This document shows positions 35,558 through 45,193 of a stretch of DNA of 64,000 nt, in pieces; the stretch's first letter is position 1, and the number at the start of each line of letters is the position of its first letter. The DNA comes from an uncultured Clostridia bacterium. Its GTDB lineage: Bacteria > Bacillota > Clostridia > Oscillospirales > Acutalibacteraceae. The stretch lies in contig CALYBL010000035.1 in the NCBI GenBank assembly GCA_944412495.1, positions 62,001 to 126,000 of the forward strand. The letters are read 5' to 3'. The translations under genes and the position numbers were made by a program. The notes beneath the pieces are model-generated. The model saw only the letters and a program-made list of their open reading frames with translations, ran no database searches and was not told where the DNA came from.

Positions 35558-36906
35558 TGGCAACATTTACGGCAATCCCCGAAAAAACACAATCCGCCAC
35601 CGCTATGAAGCGTGTCATTGACTATGTCATGCAGGACAAGAAAACCTTGTATAACGGTATCAGGCTTGTCAGCGGTCAGAACTGTGTTCCCGAATCAGCG
35701 TATCAAGAGTTTATGGCTACCAAGCATCAATACGGCAAAGCAAACGGCGTGTTCTTCAAACAGTATGTGCAATCGTTTAAGCCGGGTTGTGGTACGACGC
35801 CTGAGCAGATACACCAAATCGGCTTGGAACTGGCAAAAGCATTTGACGGATTCGAGGTTGTTGTGGCAACACACATTGACCGCGATCACTGGCATAATCA
35901 TTTTGTTGTCAATTCTGTCAGTTATGAAACCGGACTGAAAATCCAAATCAATGAAAAAGGTTTGGAACAGTTACGGCGCAAGTCAGATGAAATTTGCCAG
36001 CGGTTTGGCTTAGAGGTACTGAAACCTTACCAAAAGCCGAAACAGAAATCACTGAACCAACGGGAATACCGAGCGGCATTACGTGGCAGCAGCAAAAAGT
36101 TGAAATTGACTAACGCTATTGATTATGCCGTAGCTATAAGCCGAAGCCAAAAGCAGTTTGTCGAGCAGATGAATAAACTTGGATACGGTGTAAAGTGGAT
36201 CGAACATTACAAATATATCACCTACACCACGCCGGACGGTCAGCGGTTTCGGGACAACCGATTACTGGATGACAAATATTTAAAAACGAACATGGAGGAA
36301 TTATTTGCTTATGAATATGGAACAGTTAAAACAGATCAACAAAATAGAACAGATTACCGAGCAGACAGCAGCTGCCTTGACAGAACCGATACAGCCGACC
36401 TATCTTCTGCTCAAGCCGGAACAGTACAATTTAATAGCCCAGACAATATCAGCGACTGGACAAGCCATTGTGCAAAGTACGGATTTGATATCCGAGCTGC
36501 CGACACATCAGGATTTAAACGACCTGATCGTACGGACGCTTCGCCCAAATGCTTCAGAGATACGGGAAATTGTAGACCGCAGGACGGACTCGATGAAGTA
36601 TTCCGTAGAGGAAAAATTATCGAAGCAGACGGAAGTCTTGGAGAAAACGCTCGACAAGAAGCTTTCGTATATGATGACGGAGATGAAAGCAAAAGATTTG
36701 ACGCCGTGGAAGCTCAAACTGAAATGGATATTGATTGGAGCGATATTGCCGTCAATACTGCTTATCTGGCAGCTGATCTTCAGATGATGTTCGGAGGTAC
36801 AGATGACAAAAAACCGCAGAAAAAGAAACCTGTCCGTGAGCGCAAACACGGACAGAAGAAAAAAGAAGACCAAAGTCAGGACATTGACTTTGAGATAAAA
36901 ATGTAA
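35557..36906 (+). CDS. MOBP-type relaxase
   Basis: A 449-residue relaxase/mobilization nuclease. The N-terminal domain (to about residue 240) has a conserved Tyr region (AMKRVIDYVMQDKK) and the metal motif ATHIDRDHWHNHFVVNSV (HxDxxHxH type) near residue 106. It nicks oriT and stays on the DNA end during transfer. After about residue 250 the sequence becomes polar and poorly ordered, where another gene is encoded in a second frame; the end is Lys-rich (KKPQKKKPVRERKHGQKKK). GGGGAGG lies eight bases before the ATG. No type IV secretion genes are present, so the element is mobilizable rather than self-transmissible. Confidence 0.9.
   Translation: MATFTAIPEKTQSATAMKRVIDYVMQDKKTLYNGIRLVSGQNCVPESAYQEFMATKHQYGKANGVFFKQYVQSFKPGCGTTPEQIHQIGLELAKAFDGFEVVVATHIDRDHWHNHFVVNSVSYETGLKIQINEKGLEQLRRKSDEICQRFGLEVLKPYQKPKQKSLNQREYRAALRGSSKKLKLTNAIDYAVAISRSQKQFVEQMNKLGYGVKWIEHYKYITYTTPDGQRFRDNRLLDDKYLKTNMEELFAYEYGTVKTDQQNRTDYRADSSCLDRTDTADLSSAQAGTVQFNSPDNISDWTSHCAKYGFDIRAADTSGFKRPDRTDASPKCFRDTGNCRPQDGLDEVFRRGKIIEADGSLGENARQEAFVYDDGDESKRFDAVEAQTEMDIDWSDIAVNTAYLAADLQMMFGGTDDKKPQKKKPVRERKHGQKKKEDQSQDIDFEIKM
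36305..36787 (+). CDS. mobilization protein nested in the relaxase gene, C-terminal membrane anchor
   Basis: A 160-residue frame lying wholly inside the 3' half of the relaxase gene, shifted by one base. It reads like a real protein: a helical N-terminus (MNMEQLKQINKIEQITEQTA), a long Lys/Glu-rich coiled-coil region (SVEEKLSKQTEVLEKTLDKK) and one membrane helix at the end (LKWILIGAILPSILLIWQLIF). A GGAGG lies six bases before the TTG at 36305; ATGs at 36311 and 36317 are alternatives. The layout recalls ColE1 mbeB/mbeD nested in mbeA. Membrane attachment of the relaxosome is an inference. Confidence 0.78.
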   Translation: MLMNMEQLKQINKIEQITEQTAAALTEPIQPTYLLLKPEQYNLIAQTISATGQAIVQSTDLISELPTHQDLNDLIVRTLRPNASEIREIVDRRTDSMKYSVEEKLSKQTEVLEKTLDKKLSYMMTEMKAKDLTPWKLKLKWILIGAILPSILLIWQLIFR

Positions 36907-36948
36907 AGGAGGCCTGCCCGACAACAATAACAAATGCCGTGTTGCCGT

Positions 36949-37119
36949 ATGGCAACGAGCAAATGCAAGATACCGAAACACGAATTGGAATCATTGGCAA
37001 GATGTTTTCTTTCCGATATTCAAGCCTTTTTCGAAAGCGAGGAAGGCAGGAAAGAATATGAGGAATGGAAGGCAGAACAAATCAAAATAAAGGCACAGAG
37101 AGCCGATAAGACAGCTTGA
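36949..37119 (+). CDS. small charged protein of the mobilization module
   Basis: A 56-residue protein, MATSKCKIPKHELESLARCF followed by an acidic and basic helix (ESEEGRKEYEEWKAEQIKIK). No family recognised. It follows the relaxase by about 40 bp and is followed by a CAAGGCGGGGAG/CTCCCTGCCTTG hairpin at 37129-37156 that probably ends the transcript. SD is poor, and an upstream ATG at 36934 is possible. Confidence 0.5.
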   Translation: MATSKCKIPKHELESLARCFLSDIQAFFESEEGRKEYEEWKAEQIKIKAQRADKTA

Positions 37120-37128
37120 GAGAACAAA

Positions 37129-37156
37129 GCAAGGCGGGGAGAAAACTCCCTGCCTT
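37129..37156 (+). terminator. hairpin ending the mobilization operon
   Basis: CAAGGCGGGGAG and CTCCCTGCCTTG pair with one mismatch around AAAA. The T-run behind it is weak, so termination may be partial. Confidence 0.6.
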
Positions 37157-37206
37157 GCGGCACTATTTCTTGCTATTGAAATTGGGATATTCAAATAAAA
37201 CAGTAA

Positions 37207-37242
37207 ATCCGAACCCGTCTCCAACAAGGACAAGGTTCGGAT
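37207..37242 (-). terminator. terminator of tRNA-Leu
   Basis: ATCCGAACC pairs with GGTTCGGAT; on the minus strand it follows the tRNA 3' end by 11 bases and is followed by a T-rich tail. Confidence 0.65.
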
Positions 37243-37252
37243 TTATACCGTT

Positions 37253-37337
37253 TGGTGCGGGTAACAGGACTTGAACCTGCACGCTTTGCAGCACTGGATC
37301 CTAAGTCCAGCGCGTCTGCCAATTCCGCCATACCCGC
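37253..37337 (-). tRNA. tRNA-Leu (anticodon TAG)
   Basis: An 85-nt gene on the minus strand with all arms. Acceptor GCGGGTA pairs with TACCCGC, discriminator A and an encoded CCA (37253-37255). Anticodon stem CTGGA/TCCAG encloses CTTAGGA, giving anticodon TAG for CUA codons. The long variable arm expected of leucine tRNAs is present (TGCTGCAAAGCGT). It borders the right side of the mobile region, with its 3' end facing it. Confidence 0.96.
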
Positions 37338-37497
37338 ATATATATTAAGTTTTACATGATGTCTGCCTAACTCGCTGCAGTGTCTACCCCGCAGCCGCGC
37401 TCCGCGTTACTCTTGCGGTGCCCGGCTCTGCCTTCGGTTGCTTTGGCAGGATGAGCAATAGATATTATATATGATTTTCGATTCAAAGTCAACAGAA

Positions 37498-40400
37498 TTA
37501 TAAATCAATTCCTATACTTTTTCCGAGAGCAAATGAATATATGAGTGCTTCTTTTACCTCTATGCCGCACAGACGCTTTAGGGCGTAGGCATAAAGTCTG
37601 AGCTGCTCACTGTATCTTTGTACAAGCTCCTCCGGATGCTTTACTCTATCGGTCTTGTAATCTACCACTACAATGCCGTCCTGCTCCTCAAAAAAGCAGT
37701 CTATTATTCCCTGCACAACTATGTCTTCCTCACCGGCATCGGCACCGTATATTTCCTTGGCCGGAACGTCAAGCATAAAGCGCCATTCCCTCATCAGATT
37801 TTCGGCGCGCTGCATGCGCTCATAAAGACCGCTTTCAAAAAACTCCTTCGCCTTTTCTATATCTATTGAGGCTGCCTGCTCACGTGTAATATATTCAAGC
37901 TCGGCAACGCGTTTTATCTCTGCTTCTATGTTATTTGCGGCCTTTTCAAAATCCGCGTACTGCATAAACTCATGAAGTGCAGTGCCTCGCTCGGCAGGCG
38001 TCATGCCCTGTGAGTGCATAAAGGCCGGGCGCGATTTGAACATATCCTTTCTGTCCGCGCTGTGAGTAAGCTCCGATGCAGTGAGTTTGACCGGCAGCCG
38101 CCTGCTTCCGGGGCCGTCGTAAACATACTGTACGCTCTCTTTTATTCTTTCTATTATCTCGCCGCTCGCCTCGTTTTCCTCAGCCGCCGCAGTTGGCTCT
38201 TGTACAGCTATGTCACCGGCACAGGCTATTTTAATATCTATCTTCTCCTCGGCGGCGGCTGGAGCAAGACTGCTGCTGCACATTTCACGCAAATCCTTTC
38301 CGGACGGATGCAGCAGCGCGCACATCAGCACCCATGCGCCAAATCCTGAGGCCGACACCACCGTGCGCGCGTCTATCGGGTCGTCGGGCGACGACCATTC
38401 TGACTCGAGCACTGCCGCGTGTTCGGAAATGTCTTCCGTTACCTTGTCCTTCGTCATGACGAAAACCAGCTTTTCCTCTGCGCGCGTCATGGCGACATAC
38501 AGTATACGCATTTCTTCTGCAATAAGCTCCCTGTTCATATCAATGGCTATCGCCTGACGCGGCAGCGTGTTGTAGCGTATATCCGTCACGCCGCTGCGGC
38601 ACATCATCCCTATGCCGGAGCTTTTGTGCATAACAAGCCCTGCCTGCAGGCTCTTTTTGTTGAATTTGGCCGCACAGCCGGCTATTATGCATATCGGGAA
38701 CTGCAGGCCCTTCGATTTATGTATGCTCATTATTTTGACCATGCCGGAGACCTCAGATGCGGGCTGTGCACAGCCAAGGTTGGGATTTGCCTCCTCCATA
38801 TTGGTCATATACCTTACAAAGCCGCCAAGCCCGTGACGCCCGCTCCTTTCATACTGCCTTGCCATGCCGACGAGCTTTAGGAGATTGGCCTCGCGCTGAG
38901 CGCCGTTTTCCATCGCCTTTACAAGTGACATATAGCTTGTCTTGTCAAAGAGGTATATTAAGAATTCGTCTGCCGGCATTATAAGAGATGCGCGCCTTAA
39001 CTCGTCTATATCATTCACGGCTGCGGCAGCTGCGGCGTCCTCAGCCGACGCATGCAGCAACGCATTGTAAAGGCTGCCGCCTTTGCTCCCCGCGCGCATT
39101 GCCGCCGCTCTCTCTGCCGTAAAGCCGTATATCGGTGACATAAGCACCGAAAGCAGCGGAATATCCATAAGCGGATTGTCTATTACCTTAAGCAGCGACA
39201 GCACAGTCATAATCTCCGCCGATTTGAAAAAGCCGCCGCTCAAATCGCACCACACTGGGATGCCGGCAGCCTTAAGCTCGTTGTAGTATATCCCGGCCCT
39301 TGACGACGGTGAGCGCATAAGTATCGTAAAATCACCGTAGCCGGCAGGCCGCAGTATTCCGTCCGCTCCCTTTAAAAAGGCAGGAGCCGCCAGCTTTTTC
39401 TTTATATACTGCGCTATATACCGCGCCTCAATGACCTCCGTCCTTTCACTGAGTCCGTTTTTTTCTATGATATGTATCTCGGCGGCATTTTCGCCGTTCT
39501 CGGCAAATTTTGCGGACGGAGTAAGCCTGTCGTCCTCGGTATAATCCATTCCTCCCGCTTCCCTGCTCATAAGACGGCTGAAAAAGAAATTGACGGCGCC
39601 GCATACGCCGCGGCGGCTGCGGAAATTTTCATCCAGTACTATGTATCTGCGCCCTGCAAAATTATCGCGCTTGTATTCGTCGCGCTTCTTCAGAAAAATA
39701 TCCGGGTCGGACTGCCTGAAGCCATATATGCTCTGCTTTACGTCACCGACCACGAACAGACGCCTCCCGCCGCCGGATATGGCGTAAAAAAGCGTATCCT
39801 GAAGGTCGTTTATATCCTGATACTCGTCTATAAGCACCTCGTCGTACCTGCCGGCCTCCTCGGCGGCTATCTCTGTAAAGCTAAGTGCGCCGTTTTCTCT
39901 CTTAACGAGCAGCGACAGCGCAAGGTGCTCCATGTCGGAAAAATCCAGGCCGCCGCGTAAACGCTTATATTCGCTGAATATCTCATTATATCTTTTCGTC
40001 ACCTCAAAAAGCTTGCTTATCGCCGGCGCGAGTGATTGCACATCCTCCTCGGCAGATTTAAGGTCGGAGGATATCATCGCCTGTAGTTTTTTTATTCGTT
40101 CTGATACATTTGTCTTTACCGCACCCATGCTTTTGACCAAATTCATGTCGTCATGCTTTCTGATTGTTTTGGTGGGCAAAAGCTTAAAGGCCGAAAGACG
40201 GCTGTAAAGATTATCCCATTCCTTAACGCCGCGCTGGGCAATGTCGGCCATCTGTCCGAGCTCGCGCTCAGCGGCGGAGAAGCAGCCGAAATATGCGCTC
40301 TGCACTTTTTCGTCGCCGTCCATCTGCATTATGGCGCGGTGCAGCGCGGCGGAAAGGGCCGCCATCTCCTCTTCTGCGGCGCGCAGCACGGTATACGCCC

Positions 40401-41016
40401 ACGGTGCCTTGTATACACCGCCCGAATACATCGCCTTTACCTTTTCCTCCCACTCGTCGGCAAAGGCCAGCGACGACAAAAAGCTGCTGAGTGACAGCAC
40501 ATAGCCGAATATCATGTCCGGGCTGTCAGCCGAGAGAAAGCTGAGAAGCTTTATGAAATCCTTGTCACCTGCAGCAAAATATTCCTCTATGCAGTCGTTT
40601 ACCGCACGGCGGCGGAGCACCTCGCATCTGTCCTTGTCTATGATTTTTATGTCAGGCGATATGCCGAGTATGTGAAAATACCTCTTGACAAGGTCCTGGC
40701 AGAAGGCGTCTATCGTGCATATTTTTGCCTTCGGCAGCAGCATGCGCTGGCGGCGCAGCAGACGATTATCCGGCTCCTTTTTTATGGCGTCGCGAAGGGC
40801 GGCGGATATCCTTTCCTTCATCTCCGCCGCAGCCGCCTGCGTAAATGTGACTATAAGCAGCCGGTCGGCAGAAATAGGCTTTTTGGCGTCGGTCAAAAGG
40901 CGCAGCACCCTTTGGGTCAGCACCGCAGTTTTGCCGCTGCCCGCCGCAGCGGACACCAGTACCGGCGCGTCCGCATACACCGCATCGCGCTGGTTGTCAG
41001 TAAGGGTAATCGCCAC
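37498..41016 (-). CDS. addA: ATP-dependent helicase/nuclease subunit A (AddA)
   Basis: About 1172 residues, the usual length. The N-terminal superfamily I helicase has the Walker A SAAAGSGKTAVLTQR, Walker B EVLIDEYQDIN, motif FVVGDVKQSIYGFRQSDPD and the later ILYVAMTRAEEKL. The C-terminal RecB-like nuclease has GIIDCFFEEQ and VVDYKTDR. AddAB processes double-strand breaks for RecA loading up to Chi sites. The GTG at 41016 has GGAGG nine bases upstream and overlaps the addB end by 20 nt. Short of a leucine-tRNA spacer on one side, the addB-addA order is standard for Firmicutes. Confidence 0.96.
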   Translation of the reverse strand: MAITLTDNQRDAVYADAPVLVSAAAGSGKTAVLTQRVLRLLTDAKKPISADRLLIVTFTQAAAAEMKERISAALRDAIKKEPDNRLLRRQRMLLPKAKICTIDAFCQDLVKRYFHILGISPDIKIIDKDRCEVLRRRAVNDCIEEYFAAGDKDFIKLLSFLSADSPDMIFGYVLSLSSFLSSLAFADEWEEKVKAMYSGGVYKAPWAYTVLRAAEEEMAALSAALHRAIMQMDGDEKVQSAYFGCFSAAERELGQMADIAQRGVKEWDNLYSRLSAFKLLPTKTIRKHDDMNLVKSMGAVKTNVSERIKKLQAMISSDLKSAEEDVQSLAPAISKLFEVTKRYNEIFSEYKRLRGGLDFSDMEHLALSLLVKRENGALSFTEIAAEEAGRYDEVLIDEYQDINDLQDTLFYAISGGGRRLFVVGDVKQSIYGFRQSDPDIFLKKRDEYKRDNFAGRRYIVLDENFRSRRGVCGAVNFFFSRLMSREAGGMDYTEDDRLTPSAKFAENGENAAEIHIIEKNGLSERTEVIEARYIAQYIKKKLAAPAFLKGADGILRPAGYGDFTILMRSPSSRAGIYYNELKAAGIPVWCDLSGGFFKSAEIMTVLSLLKVIDNPLMDIPLLSVLMSPIYGFTAERAAAMRAGSKGGSLYNALLHASAEDAAAAAAVNDIDELRRASLIMPADEFLIYLFDKTSYMSLVKAMENGAQREANLLKLVGMARQYERSGRHGLGGFVRYMTNMEEANPNLGCAQPASEVSGMVKIMSIHKSKGLQFPICIIAGCAAKFNKKSLQAGLVMHKSSGIGMMCRSGVTDIRYNTLPRQAIAIDMNRELIAEEMRILYVAMTRAEEKLVFVMTKDKVTEDISEHAAVLESEWSSPDDPIDARTVVSASGFGAWVLMCALLHPSGKDLREMCSSSLAPAAAEEKIDIKIACAGDIAVQEPTAAAEENEASGEIIERIKESVQYVYDGPGSRRLPVKLTASELTHSADRKDMFKSRPAFMHSQGMTPAERGTALHEFMQYADFEKAANNIEAEIKRVAELEYITREQAASIDIEKAKEFFESGLYERMQRAENLMREWRFMLDVPAKEIYGADAGEEDIVVQGIIDCFFEEQDGIVVVDYKTDRVKHPEELVQRYSEQLRLYAYALKRLCGIEVKEALIYSFALGKSIGIDL

Positions 41017-44000
41017 TTTCAATCGCCTCCTCCATAGCTTTTTGCACATCCTCGCCGGACATGTCTTTGGCCGTTCTTATCTCCGTGTCCTCGCCTATGC
41101 GGCATACGCTCCTGTAATCGCAGTGAGCGCAGACAGACGCGGCATTGTCACCATTCTGCTTTCGCGAGCCGTCGTCGCGCGGCGCTATGCTCATATCGCC
41201 GCTGTGCAGTCTCTCACCCATATCCTTAATTCTGCCGAGCACGTACCTCTCAAGCAGCTCGAACTCCTCTGCTCCTGCTATGGATGACCTTTTTGAAAAA
41301 TCCCCGCTTTTAATAATGCTCGCAGGAATGAAGCGTCCTGCCAGATTGCTTTCCATGGCCTTCAGCACGTCGGCATCGTCAGTCAGCAGCCCGTTCATTT
41401 TAAGCTGCTTTTCGTATTCCATTTCCGCTTTTTCAATGCTGTCGCTTTTGCTGCCGCTCACCGTTTTCCTATTTACCGGCATATAGAGTATGCCGGCCGG
41501 GACAATATTTTCACCAAGCGCACCGCCGTTTTCGCAGAGCGTAAACAGATATATGAGCATCTGCATGTTAAGCCCGTACAGCACGTCGCTGATGTCAAAG
41601 GTCTTTTTACCCGTCTTATAATCAACTATCCTAAGATATGTCCTGTCCTCCCTTTTAAAAACGTCAGCGCGGTCGACTACTCCGACGACCGAAGCCCTTC
41701 CGCCGCCGTCGAGAGTTATTTCAAGCGGCGGCACGTCTCCCTCGTCATAGCCTATTTTAAGCTCGCAGGCGGCCGGAGTAAATTCACTCTGCTTCAGCTC
41801 CTCCCCTATCCTCGCAAGCGCATGCGCAAGCAGCGTGCCGATATTCTCAAGCATGAAATCCATCGACGCAGGCAGCTTTTGGGTGCCGGCGGCCCGCCGT
41901 ATATATCCCTCTATAAGCTCAAGCGACTGCGCTTTTATATCCGCAAGCGTCATGTCCGCAAGTCCTGTGCCGTGCTCCTCAAGCATTTTTTCAAGCGCGA
42001 AGTGCACTATCGTGCCGCGCTGCATGGCGTCTATCTTTGCTCTTTGCAGCGGTCTTGCATTAAGACCGTACCTGCAAAAATATGAAAATCTGCACTTGGC
42101 ATATGTCTCTACCTTTGAGGAGGAAAGCGTCATATTCTTTCCGAAAAGCCTGCCGGCCGCCGTACGGCTTATTTTATCAGACTGTGGAGAAGCGGCCATA
42201 ACAAGCTTCATGTAGCGCTCGGAGTCATATCTGCGCAGATACTCCTTGAGGGACTGCGAGACAGCACTGTGCTCGCGGTACTTTTCCGCCGCCATGCGCA
42301 GGGCGCCGTCCGCCGACTGTGGGAGTCCGCTCTCAGAACTGTAAGGCTCCGGAAAAATATCCCTCACATACTCCAAATATTCCGAGGCATTTTCCGCCTC
42401 AGATGACAGCGATGTCAAGCGATAGGTGATATATAGCCGCTCGCTCGCCTGGCAAAGCGCGCTGTAAAACAGAAGCTTCTCCTGTGAGTCGTCGCTTTGC
42501 GGCGCAGGTATGTCTATGCCCATTGCGGAAATGCTCAGACGGTCGTCATCGGTGAGTATGCCGCCGGAGGACGCCCTCGGATATTCGCCGTCGTTCACGC
42601 CGGCCATGAAAAGTACGCGTACGTTGTCAATCCTCACGCGCTCCGATTCCGAAATCATCACCTCGTCTATGTGCTGCGGTATCTCTCCAAGCTCGGTGTT
42701 CTGAGTCATTACCTCATATATTTTCAGCATGAGAGACGGCGTCATATTCCTGTCGCGAAACAGCTCGGCTATGCGGTTTAAAACATCCATAAGCGCATCC
42801 CAGCTGCGCGAATGAACATCGGCAGTAGCGTCGTCGCAAAGCTCACGCAGGCGCTTGTCGGCGCCGGTGCTTATAAGGAAGCTGTAAAGAGCGGCGCATA
42901 TTTTCTCTGCGCTGCCGCCTTCATATGAGCGTATAAATTTCTCAATGCTGCCTACAATATCCCTCCGCAGGCTGTTAATGCGCTCTGTCTCGGAGCTAAA
43001 ATCCCCGGACGCATCAAAGCCGCGCGGGCTGGCCGTCCACTCCTCCAGCCACTTAAGCCCGCTTATGCCCCAGACGAGCGTGTACTGCTCAAGCATACTT
43101 ATGTCGCTTACACTGTACCCTGAAAGGCCGGATTTAAGATATGCAAACATGTCGTCGCTTGAGTATTTATTCGCAGCAATGCTCAAAAGCGACCTCACCG
43201 CCATAAAAAGCGGAAGCGAGGATGCCTTTACATTCCTGTCACAGAAAAATGGTATTTCGCAGCGGCCGAGGGCGGAAGACAAAATGCCCGAATAATCGTC
43301 GAGGCTGCGCACCATGACGGCTATTTCGCCGTATCTTAAGCCCTCCTCTCGCGCCAGCCGTCTTATCTCCTGAGCTATATAGTCCGCCTCGTGATAAATG
43401 TTGTCCGCGGCTATTATCCTAACGCTGCATTTTTCGCCTGACTCCGGCGCACCGTTCCTCTCTCCGTCCTGATGCGAATTTAAGTCTCCGCTCTCTCCGG
43501 CTTCTGTCTGGTTTGCGCCGCAGGCAGTTTCATTCATGCCGCCATCGGCAATATCCGCCCGCATAACGTCCGCAAAAGAAAGAGCCTGCACACCGGCGGA
43601 ATCCGAAAGATAATGCTCATCTCCGGCGTCATAGCTCCCTGTGCCGGCTTCTGCCGCTTCGGCCAAGCAATTCACTGCGTTTGAGCTTTTTTCACCAAAA
43701 ATATCAGCCGCTTCGTCAACATATGTGTCAGCCGCGGCAAATGCGCCCGGCTGAAAAAACAGGCCGCGCTCAAGTTTCCTCATATCCTCCGAAACAAATC
43801 GGCGCTGCTCTGAAAGCCGTACCGGCGCGGCTATTTTTATGCCGTTTTCCCGCGCAAAGCGCATAAGCCGGCTTATCGGCTTTTTTATGCAATGGAAAAG
43901 GCTGCCCTCCTCAGGATTGAGTGAGTCAGAACAAAATGTTATGTAAACATCATTCGCCTGCCTGACCATTTCCTCTATTATCTTATACTGCTGTCCGGTA

Positions 44001-44611
44001 AAGTGCTGAAAGGAGTCTATAATTATATCACAGCCTTTAAAATACTGTGTGTCAATCACCCTGTTGTAAAGCTTTTCGAGGCAGTCCTCACTGTCAAGAT
44101 AAGAGCGGGACAGATATGCGCTGTATGCACCAAAAATAATCTCAAGCTCATGCAGCTTGCTTTTCAGCATATTATTGTCAGCGGCATTTAAAATATTATG
44201 TAAATCCGTCTCGGACACCGACGCCTGCTTAAGCTCCGACAGCAGCCGCAGCAGCGCCGGCACAAGCTCCGGCAAATCCGCCTGCTTTTTAAAAAGGCTC
44301 AGGCTGTCCTTTACATCCTCCAGCGCCAAGCTCATAAGCGCCGCCTTGCCGCTTTCGTCCAGTACATGTCCGCTTATCCCGCCGACGCGCCGGTGCACGA
44401 TATTGACGAGGCGTGTAAAGCTCAGCACCTCTACACGCTCTGCGGCAGCAATGTCAAGCCGCTCTATAAGCGCGCGCTCGCTCTCAAAGGAGTACTGCTC
44501 CGGCACTATCAGCATTATTCTGCTGTCTCCTGTATTCGCCATTTCGGCGGCTATGCGCCGTGCCGTATAAGTCTTGCCGCTGCCGGCCCGTCCGATAATA
44601 AAATGCAGCAT
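40997..44611 (-). CDS. addB: ATP-dependent helicase/nuclease subunit B (AddB)
   Basis: A 1204-residue protein. It opens MLHFIIGRAGSGKTYTARR with the ATP loop, has the inactivated helicase domains that scan for Chi, and a C-terminal RecB-family nuclease (GVVDRADVFK, LRIVDYKTGKKTF). The iron-sulfur cluster is marked by KCRFSYFCRYG and by CAHCDYRSVC near the end. A hydrophilic, low-complexity insert occupies about residues 290-397 (acidic, Gly/Ala/Glu-rich, near SGDLNSHQDGERNGAPESGE), which is not typical. It lies upstream of addA with overlapping ends. Confidence 0.95.
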   Translation of the reverse strand: MLHFIIGRAGSGKTYTARRIAAEMANTGDSRIMLIVPEQYSFESERALIERLDIAAAERVEVLSFTRLVNIVHRRVGGISGHVLDESGKAALMSLALEDVKDSLSLFKKQADLPELVPALLRLLSELKQASVSETDLHNILNAADNNMLKSKLHELEIIFGAYSAYLSRSYLDSEDCLEKLYNRVIDTQYFKGCDIIIDSFQHFTGQQYKIIEEMVRQANDVYITFCSDSLNPEEGSLFHCIKKPISRLMRFARENGIKIAAPVRLSEQRRFVSEDMRKLERGLFFQPGAFAAADTYVDEAADIFGEKSSNAVNCLAEAAEAGTGSYDAGDEHYLSDSAGVQALSFADVMRADIADGGMNETACGANQTEAGESGDLNSHQDGERNGAPESGEKCSVRIIAADNIYHEADYIAQEIRRLAREEGLRYGEIAVMVRSLDDYSGILSSALGRCEIPFFCDRNVKASSLPLFMAVRSLLSIAANKYSSDDMFAYLKSGLSGYSVSDISMLEQYTLVWGISGLKWLEEWTASPRGFDASGDFSSETERINSLRRDIVGSIEKFIRSYEGGSAEKICAALYSFLISTGADKRLRELCDDATADVHSRSWDALMDVLNRIAELFRDRNMTPSLMLKIYEVMTQNTELGEIPQHIDEVMISESERVRIDNVRVLFMAGVNDGEYPRASSGGILTDDDRLSISAMGIDIPAPQSDDSQEKLLFYSALCQASERLYITYRLTSLSSEAENASEYLEYVRDIFPEPYSSESGLPQSADGALRMAAEKYREHSAVSQSLKEYLRRYDSERYMKLVMAASPQSDKISRTAAGRLFGKNMTLSSSKVETYAKCRFSYFCRYGLNARPLQRAKIDAMQRGTIVHFALEKMLEEHGTGLADMTLADIKAQSLELIEGYIRRAAGTQKLPASMDFMLENIGTLLAHALARIGEELKQSEFTPAACELKIGYDEGDVPPLEITLDGGGRASVVGVVDRADVFKREDRTYLRIVDYKTGKKTFDISDVLYGLNMQMLIYLFTLCENGGALGENIVPAGILYMPVNRKTVSGSKSDSIEKAEMEYEKQLKMNGLLTDDADVLKAMESNLAGRFIPASIIKSGDFSKRSSIAGAEEFELLERYVLGRIKDMGERLHSGDMSIAPRDDGSRKQNGDNAASVCAHCDYRSVCRIGEDTEIRTAKDMSGEDVQKAMEEAIESGDYPY

Positions 44612-45193
44612 ATCGCACCTTCCGTTTTTTAATTACATATATCGCCCTTCAGCAAACCACAATTATATAATATACTCGAATCCGCATTTTAACAAGCATA
44701 AATACAAGTATATTCTCTTTTCGGCAAAATTTTACAGGTCATTATTTCCTGCAAAGCCGGGGCTATGTCAAATCACGAACTGCGCTTTTATTTGAATCAC
44801 CCTCAGCAGGCGCTGAAGATTATGCCGACCGTATACCTGTGCAATGCCATTGAACATGCGGCAGCACTCTCACTAAAGGCCGCGGTCTTTGAACGCCGCC
44901 TGCCGGCAGCAGGATTGCTTGATGCTTTGACTTAAAGCTCTTCCGCCTCTCCGGATATACGCCGAGGTGCCGTTGTGCCTATGGCAAGCAATAAAAAAGC
45001 CGCCGTCTGACGGAGGGCTAAAGCGGATGCTGCTGCAACACGTCATAACGCGGCACTTGCGGCAGATTTCTCATTTACAGCACCTCGCGGCAAATTTTCC
45101 TAAACAGGAAAACCGCATACAGCTGCAAATGCCCAGCAAGGGCTTTAAGCCAATCAAAACGGCGGGAATATTCTGTTCTATTGCTCTGCTTTA
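44612..45193. other. spacer, nothing recognised
   Basis: About 580 bp between addB and ackA with no sound gene, only short GC-rich inverted repeats. AT-rich next to addB, where its promoter should be. Confidence 0.4.
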
